Notes: generated by a model from the letters alone, not told the origin. A stretch of DNA of 64,000 nt from CAWEWH01 sp963812775 (GCA_963812775.1 CAWEWH010000001.1:389004-453003), one strand, 5' to 3'; numbered from the stretch's first letter, positions 1 to 9,017 are shown. Made by a program: numbers and translations.

Positions 1-594
1 GACGCGGCGCCCGCCGTGCTGCGCGGCAACGAGATCAATCTGTGGCTCGGACCCGACGCCCATGTCGTGCATTATCCGGTGGCCGGCGGCCGCCTCGTCA
101 ACATCGTGGTCATCCTGCGGGCGACGAAGCCGGTCGAAGGCTGGTCGGCGCCCGCCGACGGCACCGCGCTCGCCCGCCGCCTCGTCAACGCCCCGGCGCA
201 TCTCTACAAGCTGATCGCCGCCGCGCCGGAATGGCGCGCCTGGTCGCTCTACGATCTGGCGCCGCCACCCGCCTGGCGGCGCGGCCGGCTCGTGCTCGTG
301 GGCGACGCCGCCCATCCGGTGCTGCCGTTCTTGGCGCAAGGCGGTGCGCTCGCCATCGAGGATGCGGCCGTGCTGGCCGACAAGCTCGCGGCGTCGGCAA
401 GCATCGAGGCCGCGCTCGCTGCCTACGAGCAGGCGCGCCGTCCGCGCGCCGTGCGCGTCGCCAACGCGGCGCGCCGCAACGGCCGCCTCTACCATCTGTC
501 GGGGCCGCTGACGCTGGTGCGCGACCTTGCCATTGGCGCGGCCGGCCTATGGGTCATCAGGCGGTACGATTGGATTTTCCGCTGGCGGAACTGA
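1..594 (+). CDS. FAD-dependent monooxygenase, C-terminal part (cut by window start)
   Basis: This is the last 197 codons of a flavoprotein aromatic hydroxylase of the UbiH/salicylate hydroxylase (PF01494) class; the N-terminal nucleotide-binding part lies before the window. The reading frame is open from base 1 to the TGA at 592. The diagnostic motif is GDAAHPVLPFLAQGG followed by AIEDAAVLADKLA, which in this family contacts the FAD pyrophosphate and ribityl chain. A final helical region with several Arg residues closes the protein. The family inserts one oxygen atom into a substrate using NAD(P)H; the substrate cannot be told here. It converges on the aldo/keto reductase gene with only 10 bases between them. 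Confidence 0.85.
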   Translation, partial: DAAPAVLRGNEINLWLGPDAHVVHYPVAGGRLVNIVVILRATKPVEGWSAPADGTALARRLVNAPAHLYKLIAAAPEWRAWSLYDLAPPPAWRRGRLVLVGDAAHPVLPFLAQGGALAIEDAAVLADKLAASASIEAALAAYEQARRPRAVRVANAARRNGRLYHLSGPLTLVRDLAIGAAGLWVIRRYDWIFRWRN

Positions 595-604
595 CGGCCG
601 GGTG

Positions 605-1550
605 TCATGCCGCCTTGGTGAGGCGATCGATCTCGGCCATGTCGTCGGCGCTCAGCGCCAGTTGCGCCGCCTTGACGTTCTGCTCGACCTGCTCGGGCAA
701 CGTGGCGCCGGCGATGACGCTCGCCGTGGTCGGCCGCGCCAAGAGCCAGCTGAGGGCGACCTCGAGCATGCTGACGCCACGTTTGGCGCAGAACTGCTCG
801 AGGCGCTCGACGATGGCCCAATTCGCGTCGGTCATGTAGCGGTCGGCGAGCCGCTTCACCAAGGCAAGCCGCCCGCTCTGCGGCGCGCTGCCACGCTTGT
901 ACTTGCCGGTGAGCAGGCCGCTGGCCAGCGGGAAGTATGGCAACAGGCCGAGGCCGTAGGCTTGCGCCGCCGGCACCAGCTCGCGCTCGATGTCGCGCAC
1001 CACGAGGCTGTACTCGTCCTGATACGGACACGAAGGCGGAGGCGCCGAGCTCCTTCGCGAGGTAGTGCGCATCGCACCACCTGCCAGGCCGCCATGTTGG
1101 AGCAGCCGATGTAGCGGACCTTGCCCTGGCGGACGAGCTCGTCGAGGGCGCGCAGCGTCTCGTCGATCGGCGTCAGCGGGATCGGGCCGGTGCAGCTGGT
1201 AGAGGTCGATCCAGTCGGTCTTGAGCCGGCGCAGGCTGTCCTCGACCGCGCGTCATGATGTAGCGCCGCGAGGCGCCCATCTTCACGCCATCCTCGTCCA
1301 TCGGCATGCCGAACTTGGTGGCCAGCACAATGTCCTTGCGCCTGTCGCCGAGGATCTGGCCCAGCACCGTCTCGGAGCCGCCCTGGTTGCCGTAGACGTC
1401 GGCGGTGTCGAAGAGCGTGATGCCGTGGTCGAGCGCCTTGTGGACGACCGGCGCGTCCGCTTCGACGTCGAGCCGCTGGCCGAAATTGTTGCAGCCGAGC
1501 CCGACGACCGAGACCCTCAAGCCCGATTTTCCGACATTGCGTATGAGCAT
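605..1550 (-). pseudogene. Aldo/keto reductase, several frameshifts
   Basis: The pieces form one NADPH-dependent aldo/keto reductase of about 315 aa. The start at 1550 (MLIRNVGKSGLRVSVVGLG) fits the family. The N-terminal part has LFDTADVYG (catalytic Asp/Tyr region) and LATKFGMP (Lys). A middle part in another frame encodes DWIDLYQLHRPDP and VRYIGCSNMAAWQ. The C-terminal part (stop at 605) has LLPYFPLASGLLTGKY and SVIAGATLPEQVEQN, the cofactor-binding end. The frame changes near 1248, 1180, 1070 and 1035, each explained by one extra or missing base. Almost all conserved segments survive, so sequencing error is as likely as decay. It converges with the monooxygenase. Confidence 0.8.
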
Positions 1551-1661
1551 GCTCTTCCCCCGCGCGTGGGCGCGGACGCTAGAGCGGGAATTCGAGAGGA
1601 TCAATGGGCAGGACGGCGGCCTTGCCGTCCCGGCCGAAGCGGCGCCGCGCCGGGGTGTGTG

Positions 1662-2258
1662 CTACGTGCTCGGCTTGCCCCAGAGCTGCTCGAGGCGCTG
1701 ATCGCGGCCGCAATTCCAGCGGTAGAACTTGTACTGGCTGGCATGCGTGACGTGATAGTTCTGGTGGTAGTCCTCGGCCGCATAGAACGGCACTGCCTGG
1801 AGGACGGCGGTCACCACCGGCCGCTTGAATTTCTCCTCCACCGTCTTCTTGGAGGCTTCGGCCAGGCCCTTCTCCTCCTCGTTGCCGTAGAAGACGGCGC
1901 CGAGATACGAGGAGCCCTTGTCGCAGAACTGCCCGATCGGATCGAACGGATCGACGTTGCGCCAGAAATAATCGAGCAGCTGGGCGTAGGTGACCTTGCT
2001 CGGGTCGTAGGTCACCTGCGCCGCCTCGCGATGGCCGGTCTTGCCGGCGACGACCTCCCGGTAGGTCGGGTTGACGGTCATGCCGCCGGTATAGCCGGAC
2101 ACCACGGCGGTCACGCCGGGCACCTTGAGGAAATCGGCCTGCGTGCACCAGAAGCAGCCCGACGCGAAGATGGCGGTGCGCTTCTCCTGTGCCGACGGCG
2201 AGCCGATGAAGGCGAGCACAAGGGCGGCGCCGAGCGCAATGCTTCGCATGGGGTTCAT
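1662..2258 (-). CDS. msrA: Peptide-methionine (S)-S-oxide reductase, exported
   Basis: MsrA reduces the S-epimer of methionine sulfoxide in oxidised proteins. The catalytic motif GCFWC is at about residues 35-39, followed by the family segments VSGYTGG, TGHREAAQVTYDP and QFCDKGSSYL. The 198-aa protein starts with a Sec-type signal (MNPMRSIALGAALVLAFIGS, then a likely cleavage at PSAQ-E), so it should act in the periplasm. A GAGGA ribosome site overlaps the msrB stop codon 10 bases upstream, which makes msrB-msrA a translationally coupled pair. Confidence 0.95.
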   Translation of the reverse strand: MNPMRSIALGAALVLAFIGSPSAQEKRTAIFASGCFWCTQADFLKVPGVTAVVSGYTGGMTVNPTYREVVAGKTGHREAAQVTYDPSKVTYAQLLDYFWRNVDPFDPIGQFCDKGSSYLGAVFYGNEEEKGLAEASKKTVEEKFKRPVVTAVLQAVPFYAAEDYHQNYHVTHASQYKFYRWNCGRDQRLEQLWGKPST

Positions 2259-2268
2259 GGCTCTGTCC

Positions 2269-2787
2269 TCAGGAGGGCGACGGCTCGGTGGCGCCGGGCG
2301 CGAACGTCATGGCGAGGCCGTTCATGCAATAGCGCAGCCCGGTGGGCGGCGGGCCGTCGTTGAAGACGTGGCCGAGATGGCCGCCGCAGCGCCGACAATG
2401 CACCTCCGTGCGCGTCATGAAGAAGCTCTTGTCGTCGGACGTGCCGACCGCGTTGTCGAGAGGCTTGAAGAAGCTCGGCCAGCCGGTGCCGCTCTCGAAC
2501 TTGGTGGTCGACGAGAACAGCGGCAGGGCGCAGCCGGCGCAGCTGAAGAGGCCGGCGCGCTTCTCCTTGTCGAGTGGACTGGTGCCGGCCCGTTCCGTGC
2601 CGTGTTGGCGCAGCACGTAGAACTGCTCGGGCGTCAGCTGCTTCTTCCACTCGTCGTCGCTCTTGGCGATCTCGAATGTCTTCTTGGCGTCGGGCGCCGC
2701 CTTCGTTGCCCTGCCGAACAGGCTCATGGCGAAAACTCCTCCGACGATGGCGGTTCCCGTGAGGAAAAACCTGCGACTCGTCTGCAT
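2269..2787 (-). CDS. msrB: Peptide-methionine (R)-S-oxide reductase, Tat-type leader
   Basis: MsrB reduces the R-epimer of methionine sulfoxide. Two zinc-binding pairs are visible (CAGC and CRRC), and the catalytic cysteine is in RYCMN near the C terminus; GTGWPSFFKPL and GGHLGHVFNDGP are family signatures. The leader MQTSRRFFLTGTAIVGGVFA has a twin-arginine motif and a hydrophobic stretch, so export by Tat is predicted. The start at 2787 is preferred over an in-frame ATG at 2805 because AAGGA lies 7 bases before it and it places the twin arginines near the N terminus. It is first in a two-gene operon with msrA. Confidence 0.93.
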   Translation of the reverse strand: MQTSRRFFLTGTAIVGGVFAMSLFGRATKAAPDAKKTFEIAKSDDEWKKQLTPEQFYVLRQHGTERAGTSPLDKEKRAGLFSCAGCALPLFSSTTKFESGTGWPSFFKPLDNAVGTSDDKSFFMTRTEVHCRRCGGHLGHVFNDGPPPTGLRYCMNGLAMTFAPGATEPSPS

Positions 2788-2989
2788 GGTTCGATCCTTG
2801 TCCATGACAATGCTGCCTCGCCGGCGCGGCGCCGTCGAGAGCCTTTACGCGCAAAGCAGCGTTCAGGTTTCTATATGGGGCGGATCGGGGCGATCGGCAC
2901 CTCACAAGGGCGCGAACGGCCGGTGAGGCGCGCTGACGGACGCGTGATGCGAGCCGGTTTCAGGGATCGAAGTCAGCAATCGGTAACTC

Positions 2990-3081
2990 AGAGCATGATC
3001 CAAACCGGACCATGCTCTTTGTTTTTTGATTTGGCGCATGATCTTACCCGAAAACCGCCCACACTTTTCGGGATCATGCGC
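2990..3081. repeat. Two nested palindromes, rhizobial intergenic repeat
   Basis: Two hairpins lie side by side. The first has arms AGAGCATG (2990-2997) and CATGCTCT (3011-3018). The second has arms GCGCATGATC near 3034 and TTTTCGGGATCATGCGC ending at 3081. Sequences of the form GCATGATC...CCGAAAA...TTTTCGGGATCATGC are common between genes in Bradyrhizobium and relatives. The second arm overlaps the stop codon of the following minus-strand gene, so it may act as its terminator. Confidence 0.75.
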
Positions 3082-4070
3082 TAGAGCGACCCTGTGGGTG
3101 GGTCCTTGGTCTCCGACACCTGGCTGATCATGAGCCTGGCGCGCAGGTCCATGACCACCTCGCCGACCAGGCCTTCGGCCATCAGTTCGCCGGCCGATCG
3201 CTCCCACATGCTCTCAGCCGGCACCGCCTTGATCTTGGCGATCGTGTCGGCCGGCACGCCGAGGCTGACATAGAGGTCGCTCATGGCCTGGACGGCTTCC
3301 CCGTCGCCCGCAATGCCGATGGCCGTGTGGAAGCCGAGCGTGCCATTGGGGCCGAGCCAGCGCTCGCGCCCGGCCAGGAACGCGAAGGTGCAGGCCGACT
3401 TGCAATGGTCCGACACGTAGGTGACGAGCTGGCGTTCCTTGATGAGGGCGGCGAGCCGCTTGCCGGCATCGACGAAGCCGCCGACGCTGGTGAGATGGAC
3501 GACGCGGATGTTGGGATTGCGGGCGAGCTCTTCGGCGACCTTGTCGACCATCTGCTTGCCGAACAGGCCCGAGACCGACAGCACGCCGTCCGTCTCGACA
3601 ACAACCGTGAAGTCGGTCTGCACCGCCTCCTCGAGCGTGAGGAGACGCTGCGCCTTCTTGAATTCCTCCCACGTGCTCGGAGCGTCCGAGACCTCGTAGG
3701 CGGCGAGACCGGCGACGAGCGCATAGGCGCCATAGGCAAGGATACGGCGGCCGCCGCCGCGCACGTGGCGGGTGGCGCTGCGCCACAGGCCGACGAGCTG
3801 CCACACGGTGAGCGGCGTGCCGAGGGCGTAGACCGCCACCATGAACACAAGCCATAGGTAGATTTCGGGCCGCACCTCTCCGTTGACGAAGAACATGGCT
3901 GCCGCCAACGGCACGAGCAGGGCAATCGCGAAGGCAATGGTGACGCCGATGCAGTTGACGAAGAAGGCGCGCGCCAGCGAGACCTCGCCGCGCCAGCTGC
4001 GGGCGATGTAGCCCGAGTGTCGGGCCGGTGTCGTCTCGGGCGCGAGGGCGGCGTCCACGGGAGTGTCCAT
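3081..4070 (-). CDS. Membrane-anchored ClpP/crotonase-fold protein
   Basis: This 329-aa protein has an N-terminal membrane part with about three hydrophobic segments (residues ~28-58, 68-90, 108-125), then a soluble domain resembling the ClpP/SppA fold. Supporting motifs are HLTSVGGFVDAGKRLA (substrate strand and oxyanion glycine region), SDHCKSACTFAFLAG (Ser candidate nucleophile) and LGFHTA (His candidate). The spacing Ser then His about 25 residues later is as in periplasmic ClpP-like proteins of alphaproteobacteria. The function of such proteins is not established; a membrane-linked serine peptidase is an inference. It is a single gene, with repeats on both sides. Confidence 0.65.
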   Translation of the reverse strand: MDTPVDAALAPETTPARHSGYIARSWRGEVSLARAFFVNCIGVTIAFAIALLVPLAAAMFFVNGEVRPEIYLWLVFMVAVYALGTPLTVWQLVGLWRSATRHVRGGGRRILAYGAYALVAGLAAYEVSDAPSTWEEFKKAQRLLTLEEAVQTDFTVVVETDGVLSVSGLFGKQMVDKVAEELARNPNIRVVHLTSVGGFVDAGKRLAALIKERQLVTYVSDHCKSACTFAFLAGRERWLGPNGTLGFHTAIGIAGDGEAVQAMSDLYVSLGVPADTIAKIKAVPAESMWERSAGELMAEGLVGEVVMDLRARLMISQVSETKDPPTGSL

Positions 4071-4149
4071 GGCATTGGCTTAGCCGCGCTTTCGGCGGCG
4101 CGATGCGCGCCGGCGCACGAGCGGAGGGTGGCGGGTGGCCACGCGCGCC

Positions 4150-4300
4150 CACCCTCCCCTTGAGGGGGAGGGTCGGCGAGAACGCGAAGCGTTCGAGCCG
4201 GGGTGGGGTGATCTCATCACCATGAGCGTGTTTTTCACTCCACCCCGATACTCCTTCGCTTTGCTCAGGATCATCGACCCTCCCCCTCAAGGGGAAGGTG
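4150..4300. repeat. 151-bp palindromic repeat element
   Basis: The outer arms are nearly perfect inverted copies of about 26 bp (4150-4175 and 4275-4300, one mismatch), each holding a smaller CCCTCCCC/GGGGAGGG hairpin. The inside carries a second pair, CCGGGGTGGGG against CTCCACCCCG. The whole can fold into one long stem. Elements of this composition are scattered between genes in Hyphomicrobiales; no coding function is seen. Confidence 0.7.
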
Positions 4301-4953
4301 AAGGAAGAGGCCACACCCTCGTCCTCGTTTTCGCGGTTCGTGCGAACCCGAAGCATGGGAGCGGTGCGGCCCCGAATTCAGGAAGGGCCCACGCGGGAGG
4401 TCCGAGCGGCGGGCGCCAACGGCGCGAGCGCTCAGAGAAAGTATTTTGTTCAGGAGCCGCCGGGCCTAGCGCCCAGACCTCCCGCGCACGGTGTTTGAGG
4501 CTTACGCCCTTGCGCCCCTCGGCCACTTCGCGAGTCCGCAGGCGGTCTGACAAACCTACCCTTCACGGCAGGAGAACCGGACGGGTCGCTTCGGGCTTAG
4601 GCCGCCCCTTCTCCAGCCTGCGAGCCAGAGCTGAGGCCACCGCCCAACCCGCGCTGTGCCAGCGCAGGCCATCGAGACATCGCCACGCGTCACCGTGGGT
4701 CCTGTCTCTCTGCGGTCACCCACACTTGGCTCGCAAGGCCTTGCGCGCCCTTCCGGGGACCGGGTATGCCCAACATAGCCTGAGAGGCAACCCGCGTCAA
4801 GAACAAAATGAGAACATTTTGTCTCCGTCGTCATGCGCGGGCTTGGCCCGCGCATCCATGCCTTGTTGGCCAATACAGCAAGGCATGGATGGCCGGCACA
4901 GGGCCCGCCATGACGTGAAGAGGAATGGCCTGACCAACAGTGGTGGAATCGCT
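4301..4953. other. Non-coding intergenic stretch with hairpins
   Basis: No reading frame here has protein-like composition or a recognisable family. The stretch holds a small hairpin with arms CAAAATG and CATTTTG (4804-4821) followed by TCT, and the large palindrome described separately at 4829-4915. The part 4330-4800 is GC-rich with no clear gene signal; decayed repeat DNA is possible. Confidence 0.5.
4829..4915. repeat. 87-bp imperfect palindrome
   Basis: The ends are CGTCATG and CATGACG. Inside are GCGCGGGCTTGGCCCGCGC (self-complementary) and CCATGCCTTG against CAAGGCATGG. A related element occurs at 5604-5677 on the other side of the acetyltransferase gene. These are typical intergenic palindromes of alphaproteobacteria. 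Confidence 0.7.
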
Positions 4954-5565
4954 TCACGCCGCCAGCGCTGCGGCGGGCCGTTCGTAGCAGGGGACAAAAC
5001 CCGGCGGTGGCGCGAGATCTTTCTCGAGCCGCACGAGGCCAGCACCGCGGCCGCGCCGCGCCACCGAGAAGCCGGTGTCCTGCGCCAATCCCAGCATCGC
5101 CTTGTTGTCGTAGAGGGTGTCGGCGTAAAGCTGGCGCACGCCCGATGCCGCCGCATGGCATTCGAGCCGCTGCAGCAACAGGCGGCCGAGGCCCCTGCCC
5201 TGCCAGGCGTCCGCCACCGCGACCGCGAAGTCGGCGCCGCCTTCGTGGTCGACGACATAGCGCGCGTCGCCGACGATCTTCCCGGCGCCGCCCGCAAAGG
5301 TCTCGGCCACCAGCGCCAGGTGATCGCGATAGTTGAGCTGCGTGAACTGCGCGAGCAGATCGGGCGCGAGCTCCTTCAGGCCGCTGAAGAAGCGGCTGTG
5401 GCGCGCGCCCGGCGACAGCGCCCGCACAAAGGCCTGCGCCAATTCCGCGTCCTGCGGCAAGATGGGCCGGATGGTGACGCGCTCGCCCGACAGACGCACC
5501 ACGTCGATGAGCCCGACCGGATAGTGATGGATGGCGTAGGTCATGGGGTCATTCCGCGTTCGCAT
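4954..5565 (-). CDS. GNAT-family N-acetyltransferase
   Basis: This 203-aa protein has a single GNAT domain. Motif A, which binds the acetyl-CoA pyrophosphate, is seen as DAWQGRGLGRLLLQRLE; it is preceded by the beta-strand ADFAVAVA and followed by LYADTLYDNKAMLGLAQDTGF (motif B region). The N-terminal part VRLSGERVTIRPILPQDA is the usual first strand and helix of the fold. It resembles the acetyltransferase domain fused to acyl-CoA synthetases (Pat type), but stands alone here. The substrate is unknown. An in-frame ATG at 5544 is an alternative start. Palindromic repeats flank the gene on both sides. Confidence 0.85.
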   Translation of the reverse strand: MRTRNDPMTYAIHHYPVGLIDVVRLSGERVTIRPILPQDAELAQAFVRALSPGARHSRFFSGLKELAPDLLAQFTQLNYRDHLALVAETFAGGAGKIVGDARYVVDHEGGADFAVAVADAWQGRGLGRLLLQRLECHAAASGVRQLYADTLYDNKAMLGLAQDTGFSVARRGRGAGLVRLEKDLAPPPGFVPCYERPAAALAA

Positions 5566-5603
5566 CGCTCAAGGCCGGGATGCACGCGCAGGAACCCTCC
5601 GCC

Positions 5604-5677
5604 GTCATGGCCGACCTGGTGCCGGCCATCCGCGCCTAACGCGACAAGGCGCGGATGCCCGTGACGGGCATGACGCG
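5604..5677. repeat. 74-bp imperfect palindrome, relative of 4829-4915
   Basis: The ends CGTCATGGCCG and GGGCATGACG are inverted, with an inner pair CCGCGCCT and AAGGCGCGG around 8 unpaired bases. It shares end sequences with the element at 4829-4915. It lies between two minus-strand genes. Confidence 0.6.
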
Positions 5678-5705
5678 GGGAGAACTGGGTGCGCCGACTT
5701 GCTGG

Positions 5706-5975
5706 CTACTTCACCCGCCACCAGTCGGCGTCATAGAGCCGGCCGTTCTCGCGCCCGCCGCCATAGACGACGGACTCGATTTCCCGCGGGCTGATGCCGA
5801 TATCCCTGAGCGTGGCGGCGTCGAGGGAATAGAGCTGGCGGATGGTCTCGCGCTGGGCGCGCCAACCGAGGAAGCGCTCCCACAGATGGTGAGCGAGACC
5901 GGAGCGGTGCTCGACGGTCCGGTGCTCGATGACCGGTCCGGACGAAAGGCTGGAAGCGGTGTCTGCCCAAGCCAT
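5706..5975 (-). CDS. DUF1127 (YjiS-like) small protein
   Basis: This 89-aa protein carries the DUF1127 core: a helix with WRAQRETIRQLYSLDAATLRDIGISPREIESVVYGG. The motif L-x-x-LD-x-x-L-x-DIG is diagnostic. Such proteins are small and basic, and in alphaproteobacteria some have been linked to RNA turnover and phosphate or envelope responses; the role here is unknown. A strong AAGGAG ribosome site lies 7 bases before the ATG at 5975. It is transcribed away from the LysR gene. Confidence 0.85.
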   Translation of the reverse strand: MAWADTASSLSSGPVIEHRTVEHRSGLAHHLWERFLGWRAQRETIRQLYSLDAATLRDIGISPREIESVVYGGGRENGRLYDADWWRVK

Positions 5976-6100
5976 GGCAAATCTCCTTGAATTTCATGAG
6001 CTATCATTCAGGATAACTCGTGTATGGGAGCTAATATGCCGCTGGTAAGTCTTGAAAACAAACGATATTATCTGCGCCGTCAGATTAGGAAACCTCAGCA

Positions 6101-7099
6101 ATGGCCCGCCCCCTGCCACCCCTCAATGCGCTGCGCGCCTTCGAAGTCATTGCCCGGCATATGAGTTTCGCCAAGGCCGCCGAGGAGCTGCACGTGACCC
6201 CGGCGGCGCTCAGCCACCAGATCAAGGGGCTCGAGGACCAGCTCGGGCTCTCGCTGTTCCACCGCCGCACCCGGGCCATCGAGCTCACCGAGGCGGGGCG
6301 GATGCTCTATCCCGGCCTGCACGCCGGCTTCGAGGCGGTGCGCGAGGCGGTCGCCCGCCTCGACCGCGCCCGCCAGGACCGCGTGCTGGTGGTCAGCGCC
6401 ACCCCTGGCCTCACCGCCAAATGGCTGGTGCCGCGCCTGTGGCGCTTCCTTGCCGCCCATCCCGACATCGACGCGCGCATCCAGGCCAACATGTCGTATG
6501 CCGATTTCGGCAGCGACGGCGTCGACGTGGCGATCAGGCTGAGCAACGGCAAGCACCCCGATCTCCATGTCGAGGAGCTCATGGAGGATTGCATGCTGCC
6601 GGTGTGCAGCCCAAAGCTCCTGGCCGAGGGGCTGAAGACGCCGCACGATCTCGCCCGCTTTACCCTCATCCACTACGACATCCCCCTCGCCAACCCGATG
6701 CCGCCGCTATGGACCGACTGGTTGCGGGCAGCCGGCGTCGAGGGCATCGATCCGACGCGCGGGCTGCACCTCAACGCCGCCGATCACGCCATCGAGGCGG
6801 CAGTGTCCGGCGCCGGCGTGGCGCTGTCGTTCAAGATCCTCGCCTCCGACGACGTGCATGCCGGGCGGCTGGTGAGGCCGTTCGGGCCGGAGATCGTCTC
6901 GGAGGACAAGCGCTATTTCTTCGCCTGCCCCAAGGGCCACGAGGCGCGCCCCAAGGTGCGCGCCTTCCGCGACTGGCTGTTCGCCGAGATGGCCGACACG
7001 CAAGGCGCGCTGGGCGGCGCTGGAGCGCAAGGCGGCGTGATGAAAGAGGCGTCGTCCTGGCGCCGGGGGAATTGTTCATGCCGCTCGACATCAAGGTGA
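6101..7099 (+). CDS. LysR-family regulator, GcvA type
   Basis: The N-terminal winged helix-turn-helix (about residues 6-65) shows the GcvA-type pattern PLNALRAFEVIARHMSFAKA followed by AAEELHVTPAALSHQIKGLE. A substrate-binding domain follows (about 92-300), with LTAKWLVPRL and FGSDGVDVAIRLSNG. LysR regulators usually control a divergent neighbour or themselves; here the divergent gene is the DUF1127 protein. The last 25 residues do not look like the family. A frame change near 7010 would give an end ...ALERKAA with a stop at 7038-7040, before the next gene's ATG at 7078; the printed end therefore may be wrong. Confidence 0.88.
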   Translation: MARPLPPLNALRAFEVIARHMSFAKAAEELHVTPAALSHQIKGLEDQLGLSLFHRRTRAIELTEAGRMLYPGLHAGFEAVREAVARLDRARQDRVLVVSATPGLTAKWLVPRLWRFLAAHPDIDARIQANMSYADFGSDGVDVAIRLSNGKHPDLHVEELMEDCMLPVCSPKLLAEGLKTPHDLARFTLIHYDIPLANPMPPLWTDWLRAAGVEGIDPTRGLHLNAADHAIEAAVSGAGVALSFKILASDDVHAGRLVRPFGPEIVSEDKRYFFACPKGHEARPKVRAFRDWLFAEMADTQGALGGAGAQGGVMKEASSWRRGNCSCRSTSR

Positions 7100-8081
7100 T
7101 GACGCGCAACCTCTATCTGGGGGCTGACCTTCAGGCGGTCATCACGCGCGGCGCTGACCAATCGCGATGCCGTGCCCAAGGAAGCGGCCGGCGCCTTTGC
7201 CCGGATCATGGCCGGCAATTTTCCCGCCCGCGCCGACTGCCTGGCGGCCGAGATCGCCGCCCACCGGCCGCATGTTGTCGGCCTTCAGGAAGCTTTCATT
7301 GTGCGTCGGCGCAAGCCGTCGAGCCTGACGGTGCCACCCTTCAAGGAAGAGCCGGCGGACGACATTGTCGTCGACTTCGCGCAATCGCTCATCGGCAGCC
7401 TCGCGGCCCGCGGCCTCACCTATGTCAGCGCCGTTGCCACGCTTGGCAACGACAACCAAATCCCTGCCGGCACGCCGCCCGCCCTCGAAGACGTGCGCGT
7501 GACCGATCGCGAGGTGATCCTGATCGATGGCGGCTTGGCGGCGCGCGGTTTTGAGCTCACCGACGCCGGCGCCCACACCTTCGCGGCCAAGACCGCCTAT
7601 GGCCCCTTCCAGGACATCCGCACCTGGGCGCATGTCGACCTCGTGGCCGGCGGGCGGCGGCTGCGCATCGTCTCGACGCACCTGCAGCCATTGGTAACCG
7701 ACAGCAGCGCGGCGTTGCAGCTGCAGCAGGCCGAAGAGCTCGTCGGCGCATGCCGGACGCCGCGACCCGATGATCGTCATCGGCGACTTCAACGCGCAAG
7801 CCCAGGGCGGCACGGCGGCAACCTACGCGTCCTTCGTCAACGCGGGGTTCAAGGATGCCTGGGTCGAGGCGGGTCAAGGACCCGGCCTCACCTGCAAGCC
7901 GGAAGAGCTGCGAGATCCGGCACGAGGCTTCGACCAACGCATCGACTATGTGATGTGCCGCAATGGCCTCACGCCAGTCGAAGCCATCGTCACCGGCAAC
8001 GATCCGGCCAACCGCACCGCCTCGGGCCTGTGGCCATCCGACCACGGTGGCGTCGTCGCGACGCTCAGGCTGGACGCGTGA
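7078..8081 (+). pseudogene. Endonuclease/exonuclease/phosphatase-family protein, two frameshifts
   Basis: Three frames join into one EEP-fold hydrolase of about 330 aa. Part 1 (from ATG 7078) has VMTRNLYLGADL, part 2 (about 7151-7750) has VVGLQEAF with the metal-binding Glu and RIVSTHLQP with the catalytic His, and part 3 (about 7765-8081) has MIVIGDFNAQ and the terminal WPSDHGGVVA. All conserved metal and catalytic motifs are present in order. The breaks are near 7150 and 7755. The opening resembles the lipoprotein-like EEP proteins that begin with TRNLYLGA. Sequencing error is a good alternative to true inactivation. Confidence 0.8.
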
Positions 8082-8312
8082 CGCCGAGCGCAAGGCGGGG
8101 CGAGCCGGGCGTCTTGGCGACAGGTCTGGCGTACGTCCGCTTGTCCACCAATAGCGGACGCGTACTCGGCACTCGCAGGGTCGGGAGAGCGCCAACACCG
8201 GAATTGGAGATCGTGGGACCCGGAACTGAACTAATGTATACGGTGGCGGCCAGAGCACCCCAAGGAACCGAACGAGCAGCCACAGCTTCATCAACCTTCT
8301 TGCCCGGCACGG

Positions 8313-9017
8313 ATGACCGACACAACCAAGAGCCCGGATCACTCCGAGATCCTGCGATACGGCGGCGCGGGCACAGTCCTTCTTGTGGCATTGCTGTCAT
8401 TTGTTGGCCTATCGCCGTTGCTGATGGGCGGCATCGTCGCAAGGATCGTCGGCGGGACGATCCTATCGGTCATCATGGTTGCGGGGACGATCGCAGCAAG
8501 TTCGTCGCGACTGCATCGAGGAACCAGCATTGCGCTAGCAGCGGCCGGCATCGCCCTGCAGGCTGCCTGGCTCGCAACCGGGAACACAGCTGCACTCATC
8601 GCGCTCATGACCGTCCTGGCGTGCTTTTGCCTCATGACGGCCGTGGTGATCCTGCGGCACGTCCTGTCGTTCGGTCCGATCTACGCCGACCGGGTGCACG
8701 CCGCGCTCAGCGTTTATATCCTGCTCGCTCTGTTCTGGGCGGCGGCATATTCGTTGATCGAGCTTTCAGCCCCTGGTTCATTCTCGATCAACGTCGCGGC
8801 AACTCAAGCGACCTCAAGCTTTGAGGGAACCCACCTGTTCGCGAGCATGGTTCATCTGAGCATTGCGACGCTCACATCCACGGGATTTGGCGACATCACG
8901 CCTGCGGCTCCGTTCGCGCGGTCGTTCAGCCAATTGGAGCAGCTGATTGGCGTGTTCTACATCGCGGTTCTCATATCCCGCCTGGTCGGGTTGTACCCGG
9001 CACCGGATAAACCATGA
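8313..9017 (+). CDS. Ion channel family protein (K+ selectivity filter)
   Basis: This is a 234-aa membrane protein with about six hydrophobic segments: four in the first 125 residues, one at about 130-150 (HAALSVYILLALFWAAAYSL) and one near the C terminus (LIGVFYIAVLISRLVGL). Between the last two lies the pore loop ATLTSTGFGDITP, a potassium-channel filter (T-x-x-TGFGD). No ligand-binding or RCK domain follows, and the fourth segment is poor in Arg, so voltage sensing is unlikely. It is a separate gene with no operon partner. Confidence 0.85.
   Translation: MTDTTKSPDHSEILRYGGAGTVLLVALLSFVGLSPLLMGGIVARIVGGTILSVIMVAGTIAASSSRLHRGTSIALAAAGIALQAAWLATGNTAALIALMTVLACFCLMTAVVILRHVLSFGPIYADRVHAALSVYILLALFWAAAYSLIELSAPGSFSINVAATQATSSFEGTHLFASMVHLSIATLTSTGFGDITPAAPFARSFSQLEQLIGVFYIAVLISRLVGLYPAPDKP

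Noticed and set aside
42..839. Long Arg/Ala-rich frames antisense to or shifted from real genes
   Set aside because: They are by-products of high GC content; the true frame carries the FAD monooxygenase motif.
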